Positions 16,246 through 24,260 of a stretch of DNA of 35,382 nt are shown here, piece by piece. The position numbers and the translations under genes are program-made. The number at the start of each line of letters is the position of its first letter. Position 1 is the first letter of the stretch. The notes under the pieces are model-generated. The model saw only the letters and a program-made list of their open reading frames with translations, made no database searches and was not told where the DNA came from. Origin of the DNA: an uncultured Anaeromyxobacter sp. (GTDB lineage Bacteria; Myxococcota; Myxococcia; Myxococcales; Anaeromyxobacteraceae); contig CAIQRS010000225.1 of the NCBI GenBank assembly GCA_903874275.1, positions 1 to 35,382 of the forward strand. Direction: 5' to 3'.

Positions 16246-17547
16246 ATGGGCGCTGTCTACCGTCGAAAGGGTAGTCGCTACGTGTGGCTCAAATGGTTCG
16301 ACGCGCTTGGCCACGAGCAGCGGCGGTCCAGCGAGACCGAGAACGAGGCCGAGGCTCGTTCCATTCTGGCCGAGATAGAACGGCAGGAAGAAGAGAAGGC
16401 TCCACGGGTCGCACTGGGCGCTCTCACGGTGGAACGCTGGTTCGATGAGGTCTGGCTCCCGCTCCGGCAGCGAACGAGGCCGTGGCAGTGGAAGAGCGAC
16501 CGGGCCGGGATGCGGACCCACTTCTTTCCGAAGTTCGGTGGTCACGCCCTTGCGAGTCTCGCCACGGACGCCGGTGAGGTGGAGCTACTCAAGTGGCTCG
16601 AAGGGCTTCGGGAGCACAAGTCGCGACGAGACGGTACGCCGCTTGCCTCGCGTACTCAGAGGAACGTGGCGAGCGTGGTCCGCATGTTCTTCGCGGACGC
16701 CAGGCAACGAAAGGTGATCGCCCGCAACCCCACTGTGGACTGGGCGAGAAACCTCCCAACAATCGAGGACAAGGAGCGAGGGTGGCGAGCGCAGGCCGGC
16801 TTCACGCTGGAGCAGGTCGTCACAGTCACGACGGACGAGCGCGTCCCTGAGGATCGCCGTGTCCTCTACACACTGCGCTTCCTGGGTGGCCTACGGCCTG
16901 GGGAGGCTGCCAACGCCAGGTGGCGGGAACTCAACCGAAGCAAGCGACCGTTGTGGCGGCTCGCCCTGGAGTCCTCGTTCAACAGTCCGACGCAGCGAGA
17001 GAAGAGTACGAAGACTGGGGCCGAGCTAAACATCCCGGTGCATCCAGTTTTGCAGGGGGCCCTTGAGAGGTGGGAGGCCCAGGGGTGGGAGGTGTTCATG
17101 GGGCGGAAGCCGGAGCCAACCGACTTCATCTTCCCCCGGGGAGACGGCCAGCAACGGCGCGTCAGTGCCACGTACAAGCAGTTCAAGGCCGACCTCGCCA
17201 TGGTCGGCATCCCGGCGCAACGGCAGTACGAGTCACGCTCGACGTTCCGAAACCTGGCCCTCAGCGCCGGCGCCAATGAGTTCCACCTGAACCTCATCAC
17301 CCACCCGAAGCCGAAGCGGGCATCTGACCACTACACACGGCTGGAGATGCAGTGGTCGGGCATGTGCGCGGCGGTGCTCGCCATCGACCCGGCAGCCTGG
17401 CCGGGGTCCCCGGCCGCTGTAACCCAAGACGAGGTTACAGTCGGGGTTACAGGCCAAGGGACAACCAATGATAAACCCCCGACAACCTTGACGATTGTCG
17501 GGGGCGAACTGGAGCGGGAAAAGGGATTTGAAGGGTCTACACGGTGA
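16246..17547 (+). CDS. Tyrosine integrase 1 of island A
   Basis: A 433-residue site-specific recombinase. After an N-terminal arm-binding and core-binding part (about 1-180), the catalytic part shows Arg217 (GLRPGE), Lys256, Arg331, His353 and the nucleophile Tyr363 (DHYTR). The usual HxxR box reads YESR (328-331), so the first histidine is a tyrosine. The ATG at 16246 has GGGAGG 8 bases upstream. The C-terminal tail extends about 50 residues past the catalytic fold, and its last codons (LEREKGFEGSTR) are written by the tRNA-derived attachment core at 17510-17532. It is predicted to integrate island A at the tRNA-Gly 3' end. Confidence 0.88.
   Translation: MGAVYRRKGSRYVWLKWFDALGHEQRRSSETENEAEARSILAEIERQEEEKAPRVALGALTVERWFDEVWLPLRQRTRPWQWKSDRAGMRTHFFPKFGGHALASLATDAGEVELLKWLEGLREHKSRRDGTPLASRTQRNVASVVRMFFADARQRKVIARNPTVDWARNLPTIEDKERGWRAQAGFTLEQVVTVTTDERVPEDRRVLYTLRFLGGLRPGEAANARWRELNRSKRPLWRLALESSFNSPTQREKSTKTGAELNIPVHPVLQGALERWEAQGWEVFMGRKPEPTDFIFPRGDGQQRRVSATYKQFKADLAMVGIPAQRQYESRSTFRNLALSAGANEFHLNLITHPKPKRASDHYTRLEMQWSGMCAAVLAIDPAAWPGSPAAVTQDEVTVGVTGQGTTNDKPPTTLTIVGGELEREKGFEGSTR
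17417..17452. repeat. GGTTACAG sites near right end of island A
   Basis: CTGTAACC (17417-17424), GGTTACAG (17433-17440) and GGTTACAG (17445-17452). The first two form an inverted pair and the last two are 12 bp apart. They lie about 60-90 bp from the attachment core, a usual place for integrase arm sites. They also fall inside the integrase coding tail. Confidence 0.4.
17476..17504 (-). terminator. Hairpin inside integrase 1, terminator-like on minus strand
   Basis: A perfect 10-bp stem (CCCCCGACAA with TTGTCGGGGG) around a 9-base loop. Read on the minus strand it is followed by TTTATCATT. Its place relative to the attachment core equals that of the terminator after the present tRNA-Gly, so it probably ended the tRNA transcript when island A was directly next to the tRNA. 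The same bases code for integrase residues. Confidence 0.55.
17510..17532 (-). repeat. Attachment core between islands A and B
   Basis: These 23 bases are identical to 29499-29521, the 3' part of tRNA-Gly from the CCA end into the T loop. Integration of an island into the tRNA 3' end leaves such a copy at the far end. Here it is the junction of island A (integrase 1) and island B (integrase 2). Confidence 0.88.
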
Positions 17548-17671
17548 GTGAATAACCCTATGCGGGACGCGCCGTTACCTCACAACTCGCCGGGACCCTT
17601 CGCCTTTCCCGTTCCATCGCCTTCCCTCCCGTACCGGCCCATCCCGCCCCGTGGTGCAGGGTCGGGGCACA
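17530..17671 (+). repeat. 142-bp direct repeat, copy 1
   Basis: It matches 21552-21693 without gaps at about 90% (some 14 differences). It begins in the last bases of the attachment core and probably represents the left end of an island, including integrase arm sites. It shows no coding content of its own. Confidence 0.85.
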
Positions 17672-17682
17672 GGTGGGGCACA
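17664..17682 (+). repeat. Paired GGGGCACA sites, left end of island B
   Basis: Two GGGGCACA copies 11 bp apart (17664 and 17675), one helical turn. The same pair, with the same 11-bp step, lies at 29434-29452 beside the other attachment core. They are good candidates for integrase 2 arm sites. Confidence 0.55.
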
Positions 17683-17707
17683 GATGCAAAGTCCAAGCGT
17701 GCAGTCC

Positions 17708-19978
17708 CTAAGTCCCGACCCGTACCTGTGTGCGTACCGGGAGGTCCACCGACGCCCAACCAGCCGTGATCATCGCGGCGACGACTTCATTGTAGACGGG
17801 GCCCTGATTCTCGGGGTCCCGGAGCGTGATCAGGAGCGCGATACGCTGAGGCGCCGTCGTCACGAACTCGGCCCGATGATGGATTGACACCCGCAGCCTC
17901 CACTCGCTGCCGCTCACACCACGCGGGATCCGCCGACGGTAGACCTTTACCGGAGACCACTTGAATCCGTGCTCGACAAGGTGCTTCTCGTACAAGAGGT
18001 TAACGTCCCTCGGCTCCGGCGGGATCTGTCGGTGATGGTGCGGCTTGCCGTCATCTCCGATGTCGTATGTGCCAAGCGACACGTCGACATTTGTGCGGCA
18101 GTACTCTGCGCCGAAGCTGGGATCCAGCGGAGGATCGTAAACCAGAGTGATGATGAACTCGCCCCTCACCTCACCGTTAGCCGTCCGGAACGCAGCGGGT
18201 ATTGGGAACTCGCGCTTCTCAAACTCATATCCACTGATGAGCTCTGGCTCAAAGACCAGGGTTGCGGACCACGGATCGCACGTGAGGACCCGGCTTATGT
18301 CGCCAGGAATCCCAAACCCGCGGTATCGCATCTCGTCCACTTTCACTGGCTGTGACCCAAGCATCGCCGAATGGACGACCAGCGCCTTTACCAGCGTCCG
18401 CGATACAGGTGGAGCCAAGATCCCGTCTACGTTCGCGAACAAGGTCGCGACAAGCGGCGATGCGAAGCTGGTGCCGATATTTTCGGCGACGTTTCCCTTC
18501 CCATCGAATGAGAGCACTCCCGTCTGCGCGTACTGGCCTACATGGTCGCAGTTGCCGCCGTAGTGACTGAGTTCCGGCTTGGGAATGAAGACGGGACCAG
18601 GTCCCCGGCGCGAAAACGGCGACGGCTGTTCATTCTGCACGCGCGAGTTCGGGCGGTGGATATGCGCGGTGCTCGCGACCGTTGCGCCCCGTACGGAGTC
18701 CGCTGGCGCGCAGATCCGGTCCGCTTCGCCCAGTGTTCCGCCTGGAGGCCAGCCTCGAAACGGCGGGACCACGTAGTTCCCGGCCGCCAGCACGAAGGTA
18801 ACGTTATACCGGTCCTGCAGGTCATCGAGCTTGATGGCCAAGTCCGAGAATCCGATATCCGTGCACGGCAACGTTGTTGCAAGTGAGAGATTCCAGATGC
18901 GTACGTCTGGATGTTTCGGCAAGACCTCGTCAAGAATCGCGACCAGTTCGTCTTCTGAGATCTTCCCGCTTTTCGGCACCGCCATCACGTCGACGATTTT
19001 CGACGACACCCCTGGAAACCGAGGGTCATCCTGGTTGAGCCGCCTCGCGTGGACCAAGAGCCCGCCTACAAAGCTGCCGTGATCGTGATCTCGGTCGCCC
19101 GGAGGCACGTATACGTGCTTCGCAACGATCCAGGGAGCGAGAGCCTGGTCCCCGGGGGGGATACCCGAGTCGACAATGCCTACAGTGGGGTAATCCACGC
19201 CCGCCTGCGGGGGTGGAAACTCGTCCCCGAGCGCAGCACGGACAGGAAGGGACGCCGTTCTGACTATTCGATAGGTTGGAAAGTCCGACAAGCTCTGTGC
19301 CCCGACGAAGCGGGAAAGCTCTTCCAACTTGCCTGACTGGATCCCCTTCACGCGGTAGACCGTAACGCCCCGTCCGTAGTCCAACGCGTCAACGCGAGAC
19401 GGTCGTACATTTTCGAGGAGGCGGGCAAGTGCCTCGTCAACTGCCTGATTGAGCGCGGCTCGCCCGTGCCTGAAGAGTTTTAACTTCACCCCACGATCGC
19501 CTTGTGCAGCCCTGCGAAGTTCATCCAGTCGACTTGAACCCAGGACGTCTGCCTCTGTGAAGGGCTCGATCCGCTCGATGGTGGAAAGGTTTGCTACGGT
19601 CGTCTTGGAGTCATCTTCAAGGATTCGGTCGAGGAGATGCCGAATTCGGTGGGGTTGAACCGTGATCAGAAGTTCGCCGAAATTCCGAACACCCATGATG
19701 GGACACGTGTTCTCATTGAGTAGCGCCGACGGGCGGTGTGACTTGGCCAGTGCGTCGTCCTTGAGAATCACTCGGGCGACCGCCGGGATGTCGGGGGCTC
19801 CGTCGAACGCCGGGGAGAAGTACGTCTGGACCTTGAGAAGTTGCTTCTTGAGGCTTACTCGTGTCTGCATCGACACCGAGCCAAATACCTTACGGGGCCC
19901 GTAGCTAGCATCCGGTCGCCGAAGGTCCTTCTCGCTCGTGAGAACCACCTTCAGAGGAAGTCGATTCTCGCCAGTCAA
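17708..19978 (-). CDS. ietS: IetS subtilase, defence-system protease
   Basis: A 756-residue serine protease of the subtilisin (S8) family. The triad is visible: Asp270 (VGIVDSG), His300 (DHDHGSF) and Ser504 (GTSFASP), with oxyanion Asn401 (AAGN). A 250-residue N-terminal extension precedes the protease and a beta-rich C-terminal part follows. There is no signal peptide, so it acts in the cytoplasm. Its ATG overlaps the stop of the AAA ATPase gene by 4 bases (19975-19978), so the two are translationally coupled. Such AAA ATPase-subtilase pairs are known as ietAS, first described as a plasmid toxin-antitoxin-like locus and later shown to protect against phage. How the protease is switched on is not clear. 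The pair assignment rests on domain content and order. Confidence 0.88.
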   Translation of the reverse strand: MTGENRLPLKVVLTSEKDLRRPDASYGPRKVFGSVSMQTRVSLKKQLLKVQTYFSPAFDGAPDIPAVARVILKDDALAKSHRPSALLNENTCPIMGVRNFGELLITVQPHRIRHLLDRILEDDSKTTVANLSTIERIEPFTEADVLGSSRLDELRRAAQGDRGVKLKLFRHGRAALNQAVDEALARLLENVRPSRVDALDYGRGVTVYRVKGIQSGKLEELSRFVGAQSLSDFPTYRIVRTASLPVRAALGDEFPPPQAGVDYPTVGIVDSGIPPGDQALAPWIVAKHVYVPPGDRDHDHGSFVGGLLVHARRLNQDDPRFPGVSSKIVDVMAVPKSGKISEDELVAILDEVLPKHPDVRIWNLSLATTLPCTDIGFSDLAIKLDDLQDRYNVTFVLAAGNYVVPPFRGWPPGGTLGEADRICAPADSVRGATVASTAHIHRPNSRVQNEQPSPFSRRGPGPVFIPKPELSHYGGNCDHVGQYAQTGVLSFDGKGNVAENIGTSFASPLVATLFANVDGILAPPVSRTLVKALVVHSAMLGSQPVKVDEMRYRGFGIPGDISRVLTCDPWSATLVFEPELISGYEFEKREFPIPAAFRTANGEVRGEFIITLVYDPPLDPSFGAEYCRTNVDVSLGTYDIGDDGKPHHHRQIPPEPRDVNLLYEKHLVEHGFKWSPVKVYRRRIPRGVSGSEWRLRVSIHHRAEFVTTAPQRIALLITLRDPENQGPVYNEVVAAMITAGWASVDLPVRTQVRVGT

Positions 19979-21120
19979 TGGCTACCCCCATCACGTAGAA
20001 GGTTGCTCACGTGTCCCAGCGACACGTCAAACGCCTCCGCCAGCCGACGGTAAGTCAGTGCATCAGGCGCCAGGGCTCGCGCCTGTTTCAATCGTTCGGA
20101 AAGCGGCTTGTGGGAATCCATCGTCGACGGAGACCGCAGCCTGAGCACGCGTCTCAGGGCATCCCCCTGATTCACTTGGTCGCTGTCTGCGAGGATCGCG
20201 GCTCGCTTTGCACCCTCGCAAACTTGTCGAATCTCGGCACCCGTTAGGCCCTCTGCGACCTGCGCCATTGCATCGACTAACTCGTCAGATGCGAATGCCC
20301 CCAAGAACCGACTTAGCAACCTGGCACGCGTGCTTGCATCAGGCCTCTCTAGGTGGACCTTGAACGCGAATCGGCGCCACACAGCAAGATCGAGCAAGTG
20401 CTCATGATTGGTCGCTGCGAGGAGAATTGTCTTGTTATCGAGCGCGTCGATGTTTTGGAGGAGGCTTACGACGACACGCTTCAACTCTCCCACTTCGTGT
20501 TGGTCGTCGCGAACCTTCGCTACTGCGTCGAACTCGTCGAGAAACAGTACGCAGGGGCGCGAGCTCGCGTGCTCGAAAAGCGCGCGAAGATTCTTTGCCG
20601 TACTCCCAAGAAAGGACGAAATCAACGAATCGGTGCGGCCAATCAGCAGCGGAAGTCCCAACTGTTGCGCCACAAAGCGGCCGAGTTCGGTCTTCCCGCA
20701 ACCTGGCGGGCCGTAGATGAGCATCGAGGGCGCAATGCCAACGCCGTGCCGCGTTAGCTTGTCGGCGGATTGCACGAAACGGAGGAACTCTTGGACAATT
20801 GAGTCGGGTTCGGCACCAAGCACCACCTCGGCCTCGCCGGGCGCTATGACCGCTTCGTCCGCGAGAGCGAGTCTTGACTCACTATCGACCGGGAGGCGGT
20901 CGGCCGGCGATAACCGAGCCGGGCTCAGGTCGCGGGTCCGAGCACTTGCGATCACCCTTCGGAGCCGATCGGCTGTGCGCGAATCGCCTTCGGCCTCCAG
21001 CTTGGTGGCAAGTTGCTCCGAAAACGCCCTCACTCGCGTGCGGTCGAGATTAACGCCGCCTTCGATAATTTTGAGAATCTCGAAGAGGTGAGGAAGCGCT
21101 GGATGAACCGAGTCTGCCAT
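19975..21120 (-). CDS. ietA: IetA AAA ATPase with C-terminal helix-turn-helix
   Basis: A 381-residue protein. After an N-terminal helical part (1-115), residues 125-300 are an AAA ATPase: Walker A GPPGCGKT (137-144), Walker B VLFLDEFD (191-198), sensor Asn238 and arginine fingers Arg249/Arg250, as in FtsH/Cdc48-type AAA proteins. The last 35 residues include TYRRLAEAFDVSLGHVSNLL (356-375), which reads as a helix-turn-helix. The ATG at 21120 was chosen; upstream in-frame codons run through the operator and the vsr remnant. It is the first gene of the ietAS pair. In this system the ATPase is thought to regulate or feed the subtilase. The helix-turn-helix suggests it may also bind its own promoter, where three repeats lie. 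Confidence 0.85.
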   Translation of the reverse strand: MADSVHPALPHLFEILKIIEGGVNLDRTRVRAFSEQLATKLEAEGDSRTADRLRRVIASARTRDLSPARLSPADRLPVDSESRLALADEAVIAPGEAEVVLGAEPDSIVQEFLRFVQSADKLTRHGVGIAPSMLIYGPPGCGKTELGRFVAQQLGLPLLIGRTDSLISSFLGSTAKNLRALFEHASSRPCVLFLDEFDAVAKVRDDQHEVGELKRVVVSLLQNIDALDNKTILLAATNHEHLLDLAVWRRFAFKVHLERPDASTRARLLSRFLGAFASDELVDAMAQVAEGLTGAEIRQVCEGAKRAAILADSDQVNQGDALRRVLRLRSPSTMDSHKPLSERLKQARALAPDALTYRRLAEAFDVSLGHVSNLLRDGGSH

Positions 21121-21170
21121 TTCATGAACATAACAGCTACTTCGTGAACAGATCAATGTATTTATGAACA
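21121..21170 (-). promoter_or_regulatory. Triple-repeat operator and promoter of ietAS
   Basis: Three 10-bp repeats, TTCATGAACA (21121), TTCGTGAACA (21141) and TTTATGAACA (21161), are spaced exactly 20 bp apart, so all face the same side of the helix. The first contains the palindrome TTCATGAA and touches the ietA start codon. On the minus strand TTGATC, 18 bases, then TATGTT could be a -35/-10 pair that would start transcription about at the ATG, giving a leaderless message. The region is strikingly AT-rich. The repeats are seen; the promoter is inferred. Confidence 0.6.
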
Positions 21171-21548
21171 GATGACGATGGCGGCCGAAGTACTGGCCGC
21201 GCTCAGCCACGCATCGACCCCCGATGCCTGTCTTATCAACCATGACTCCCTGGGCGAGGCCGCCAAACGAGGCCGCCATATCCAGACGCACCCGCCATCC
21301 GAGCGGATCCCTGCCAACTTCTGCAGCGCGATGCTCGTCCGGTCGTCGCATTCACATTCCCAGAAGACGACGACCCGTTGCCCACTCGCCCGGAGGGCCC
21401 GGACCGCCCGTCGATCCCTCCGTCGATTCGCGTTGAACTTCCGCGCCCAGAACGCTCGGCTCCTCTTCGGCATCGTTGCCCGCCTTCACCCTCGGTGCGC
21501 GTTCCAAATGCAACCATGGACGAAGATGCGCCAGCCGTGGGCGAGGTA
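21162..21548 (-). pseudogene. vsr: Truncated vsr endonuclease gene
   Basis: The minus strand reads FVHGCIWNAHRG, a TGA stop (21486-21488), then RRATMPKRSRAFWARKF, NANRRRDRRAVRALRASG and VVVFWECE. This is the conserved core of very-short-patch repair endonuclease Vsr, which nicks T:G mismatches arising from deaminated 5-methylcytosine. The normal HxGC cysteine codon has become the stop. The N-terminal half, with the catalytic Asp, is missing: the frame meets the 142-bp repeat at 21552. The gene is therefore broken twice. Vsr genes usually travel with C5-cytosine methyltransferases, as found here 3 kb to the right. Its end runs into the ietA operator. Confidence 0.8.
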
Positions 21549-21551
21549 CAC

Positions 21552-21693
21552 GAAGGATCTACACGGTGGGTGAATAACCCTATGCGGGACGCGCCGTTAC
21601 CTCACAACTCACAGAGACCCCTCGCCTTTCCCATTCCATCGCCTTCCTTCCCGCTCCGGCCCATCCCGCCCCGTGGTGCACCGTCGGTGCACA
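21552..21693 (+). repeat. 142-bp direct repeat, copy 2
   Basis: Partner of 17530-17671 with equal length and about 90% identity. It truncates vsr on its left and is followed by the end of the membrane-protein gene on its right, just as copy 1 is followed by the end of ietS. Unlike copy 1 it has no intact tRNA-derived core in front. Confidence 0.85.
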
Positions 21694-21707
21694 TAGACGC
21701 TGATAGG

Positions 21708-22775
21708 TTACTCGAAGTTCAAGGTACTCGTGTACCAGGCCATGTCGTCTGCGGTATGAGCCCTGAAGTCCAGCACGACTGTCTGCGGCTTCCACGACTC
21801 AGGCATAAAGGCCTTGAGCGTCCCTTCGGCCTCCAGTCCAGGCCCGACGAAGAGATCGGCGATCCGTCGATCGTCATACCCAAGCGGCCCCTTTGCGCTC
21901 GCCGGCCCCTTGCTGTCCACACTCATCAGCACGAACCCGGCCGACCGATTCATGAAGACCACTCGAAATTCCAGGATATCGCCCCGCCGGACGATTTCCT
22001 TGATTCGGTGAGTCACTTCGCCCGATTTGATGAGTTTGGTTGCTCGGGCACCGCCCTGGACTCCGCCCACCTCAGTTCGAAAGCCAGCGAGTTGCTTGCT
22101 TGGAGTGAAGGATTCCGTTGCCTTGACCACGTAATCCCAGGCCCACATCCCTTCGTACTTCCCGACGAGCGTGCCAACGATGAATGGCCCTCCGAGCAAT
22201 AGCGCTAGGATCGGCCACATCATTGCTTGGTCCCTTAGGTTGCTTACCTGCTCTGGCTTCTCGACAACCTTTCCGGTCGTGTCCTTGGACTCCACGGATT
22301 CAATATCGGAGTGCTCGAATGTCTTGCCCTCCGCGAGGATGAGAGCGGTTACCTTTTCGAATCTGCTGATTCTGGGGATGCGCAACACGCCCTGGGCGAG
22401 AGAGGTCCCGCTCTTGGAGGACGCGAGTAGTTCGTAAGTACACGTCTTCTTGAGGGTGACGTGCACATCCTCCTCGGTGCGAAACCCACCATTCGCGAGA
22501 GTCATTGTGACGACATGACCCTTGCTGAGAGGGGTTTCAAAGTAGAGCTTGGGCACCACCAGGTAAAGCCATCGACTCTTTGCGATTGCGACCACGCACA
22601 CAACTACCAATGCCGCGGTCGCCGACGTGACTATCGCCGACAGCACGGCCGCCCTCTCCGGCAAGGCAAGTGTTCGACGCCCCTCGCAATTAGTAAGCAT
22701 TCCAAGACGTAGCTCGCCATCGGTGGCACCCGGAATCAGGGTGGATGTGATGTCTGCGGAGAGTGCGCTCGACAT
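21708..22775 (-). CDS. Two-TM membrane protein of unknown function
   Basis: A 355-residue protein with two hydrophobic helices, about 43-66 and 185-205. Between them lies a beta-rich segment of about 110 residues (VPKLYFETPLSKGHVVTM...), and after the second a C-terminal part with hydrophobic and basic strands. No catalytic motif or family was recognised. The gene starts 33 bp after the restriction enzyme gene ends, on the same strand, so it is probably the fourth gene of the restriction-modification operon. ATG 22775 has a weak ribosome binding site; the ATG at 22700 is a fallback. It could be an envelope-linked accessory or a separate defence component. Confidence 0.7.
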   Translation of the reverse strand: MSSALSADITSTLIPGATDGELRLGMLTNCEGRRTLALPERAAVLSAIVTSATAALVVVCVVAIAKSRWLYLVVPKLYFETPLSKGHVVTMTLANGGFRTEEDVHVTLKKTCTYELLASSKSGTSLAQGVLRIPRISRFEKVTALILAEGKTFEHSDIESVESKDTTGKVVEKPEQVSNLRDQAMMWPILALLLGGPFIVGTLVGKYEGMWAWDYVVKATESFTPSKQLAGFRTEVGGVQGGARATKLIKSGEVTHRIKEIVRRGDILEFRVVFMNRSAGFVLMSVDSKGPASAKGPLGYDDRRIADLFVGPGLEAEGTLKAFMPESWKPQTVVLDFRAHTADDMAWYTSTLNFE

Positions 22776-22808
22776 GGCGAGCGCACCTGTTTGCTGGGTG
22801 AAGACCCT

Positions 22809-24260
22809 TCAAACTGGGCCTGGCGCCCCCGTTTCTTCGAGTGCAACCCTGAGTTGGGCGCGCTTCAGATCTCTCGTCACCGCGGCCGCTCCCACCATCC
22901 GCTCTAGGAGGGCTGGCGCTCCCTTCTCAACGTAGAGGCGAAGCGCCTCACCGTCGAGCAAGACCGCCTGGATGGATGTGCCCTGAGCCAATTCGCTTGC
23001 GTGCTGCCGAACCGTCTCGGCAAAGCTACCAGTTGTCACGAGCAGTATGACCTGCGCTTTCAGGAGCGTCGCCATCCCGATCTCTTTTGCCAGATCTGAG
23101 ACGGTCACGAGCGCGGTGTTCTTGCACTGGCAAAGCCATCGCGAATAGTGCAGCCCTACGCCGTCGGCGACGACGTCTACTTCTGCCCCGCCGGTCGCCT
23201 TGCTTCGCTCGCGAAGGCGTACCGGCTCCAGTCCGAGGTCGGACACGAGTCTCACCGCCAGTGCCTCGAGCGCGAGCCCCTTGACGTTCCGATCGCCGGA
23301 CTTCAACTCCCCGTATATGGCGACGGTTTCCTTGACCAGAGCGGCCTTTATTTCTGGCGGGATCTCATCGGGCGAGCCTTCGAGGAGGAAGCCTTGTTCG
23401 ATTCCCGTGAGCTTTGCCGTGGGACGGACATTGCCCGACTTCCCTCCTCTACCTTCGGTCAGCTTGTCGAATTCGATCCAACCGCCTGCCTCAAGCGGGT
23501 TGAACAGGGTCCTTCGAAGCGTATCTCCGTGCGGGAAAACGTTCCCCGCCCGATAGACCGACCCCGCAAGTATCTCCTTCGTTGGGAACCAGTGGCCCGG
23601 TGGGCTCGCCTTGGCTCGGTCATGGAGCGTCTTCAGGAACACCCTCTTCTCGTACCCGAGCATGCGGAGTTCGGTGAGCGTGGAGTTGGGTGTGCCTACG
23701 ACTTGCTCGAACTGCGCTTCGTCTACTACGTAGCCCTTGTCACCGACGAAGACCTTTGCCCGCCGGAGCCAGGCGACCATCGTGAGGTGATGCGTAGTGG
23801 CTCGGGGAAGATCGAAGCCTCCTCGCTCCAGTTGCTCGTGAAAGGTCGCCTTCGTGATCGGCTCGCCGCGCTTGCGGAGGGTGGTGATCGCCGCCACGAC
23901 TTCCACCCCATGAAGATTCTTGAGTATGTGCTCGGCAAAGGCACGCATCCGAGCCTCGGGATCCGGCTCCACCAGCAGTTGCTGGCCCAGGGATGTAAGC
24001 GTGGCGCTCTTGCTGCTAAACAGCCCGTAGCACTGCATTCCGATCAGGATATTTCCAGCACGCTTGGTTTGCTCGACCTTGCGGCGCTCGGGGTCGGCCG
24101 CATACTTGGGGGCAGACGCCGCGAAGTATTTCCTGCGCAACGCCTCGCGGATTGCAACAAGGTCTCCGTGCGCTGTGTCAACGATCTTGAGCACGTCGAG
24201 AAGCTCGACCTGCCCAGGCGAGAACTCATGCCCCGCCGGAAGCCGAAACCTCTCCCCCAT
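22809..24260 (-). CDS. Mrr-like restriction endonuclease
   Basis: A 483-residue protein. The C-terminal part (about 315-440) reads as an Mrr-type PD-(D/E)XK nuclease: KGLALEALAVRLVSDLGLEP (helix with Glu), GAEVDVVA (the Asp), WLCQCKN (the Q-x-K), then ILLVTTGSFAETV and LLDGEAL, as in Mrr_cat. The long N-terminal part probably holds DNA-recognition winged helices. The ATG at 24260 lies inside the end of the first methyltransferase gene (35-bp overlap) and has GAGGAG at a good distance. Together with two C5-methyltransferases upstream it should cut DNA not methylated at the cognate site. Mrr enzymes elsewhere cut methylated DNA, so its specificity cannot be read from sequence. Confidence 0.82.
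   Translation of the reverse strand: MGERFRLPAGHEFSPGQVELLDVLKIVDTAHGDLVAIREALRRKYFAASAPKYAADPERRKVEQTKRAGNILIGMQCYGLFSSKSATLTSLGQQLLVEPDPEARMRAFAEHILKNLHGVEVVAAITTLRKRGEPITKATFHEQLERGGFDLPRATTHHLTMVAWLRRAKVFVGDKGYVVDEAQFEQVVGTPNSTLTELRMLGYEKRVFLKTLHDRAKASPPGHWFPTKEILAGSVYRAGNVFPHGDTLRRTLFNPLEAGGWIEFDKLTEGRGGKSGNVRPTAKLTGIEQGFLLEGSPDEIPPEIKAALVKETVAIYGELKSGDRNVKGLALEALAVRLVSDLGLEPVRLRERSKATGGAEVDVVADGVGLHYSRWLCQCKNTALVTVSDLAKEIGMATLLKAQVILLVTTGSFAETVRQHASELAQGTSIQAVLLDGEALRLYVEKGAPALLERMVGAAAVTRDLKRAQLRVALEETGAPGPV

Noticed and set aside
17548-17707. A small gene after integrase 1
   Set aside because: The frame lies within the 142-bp repeat and is not kept as a coding frame in the second copy.
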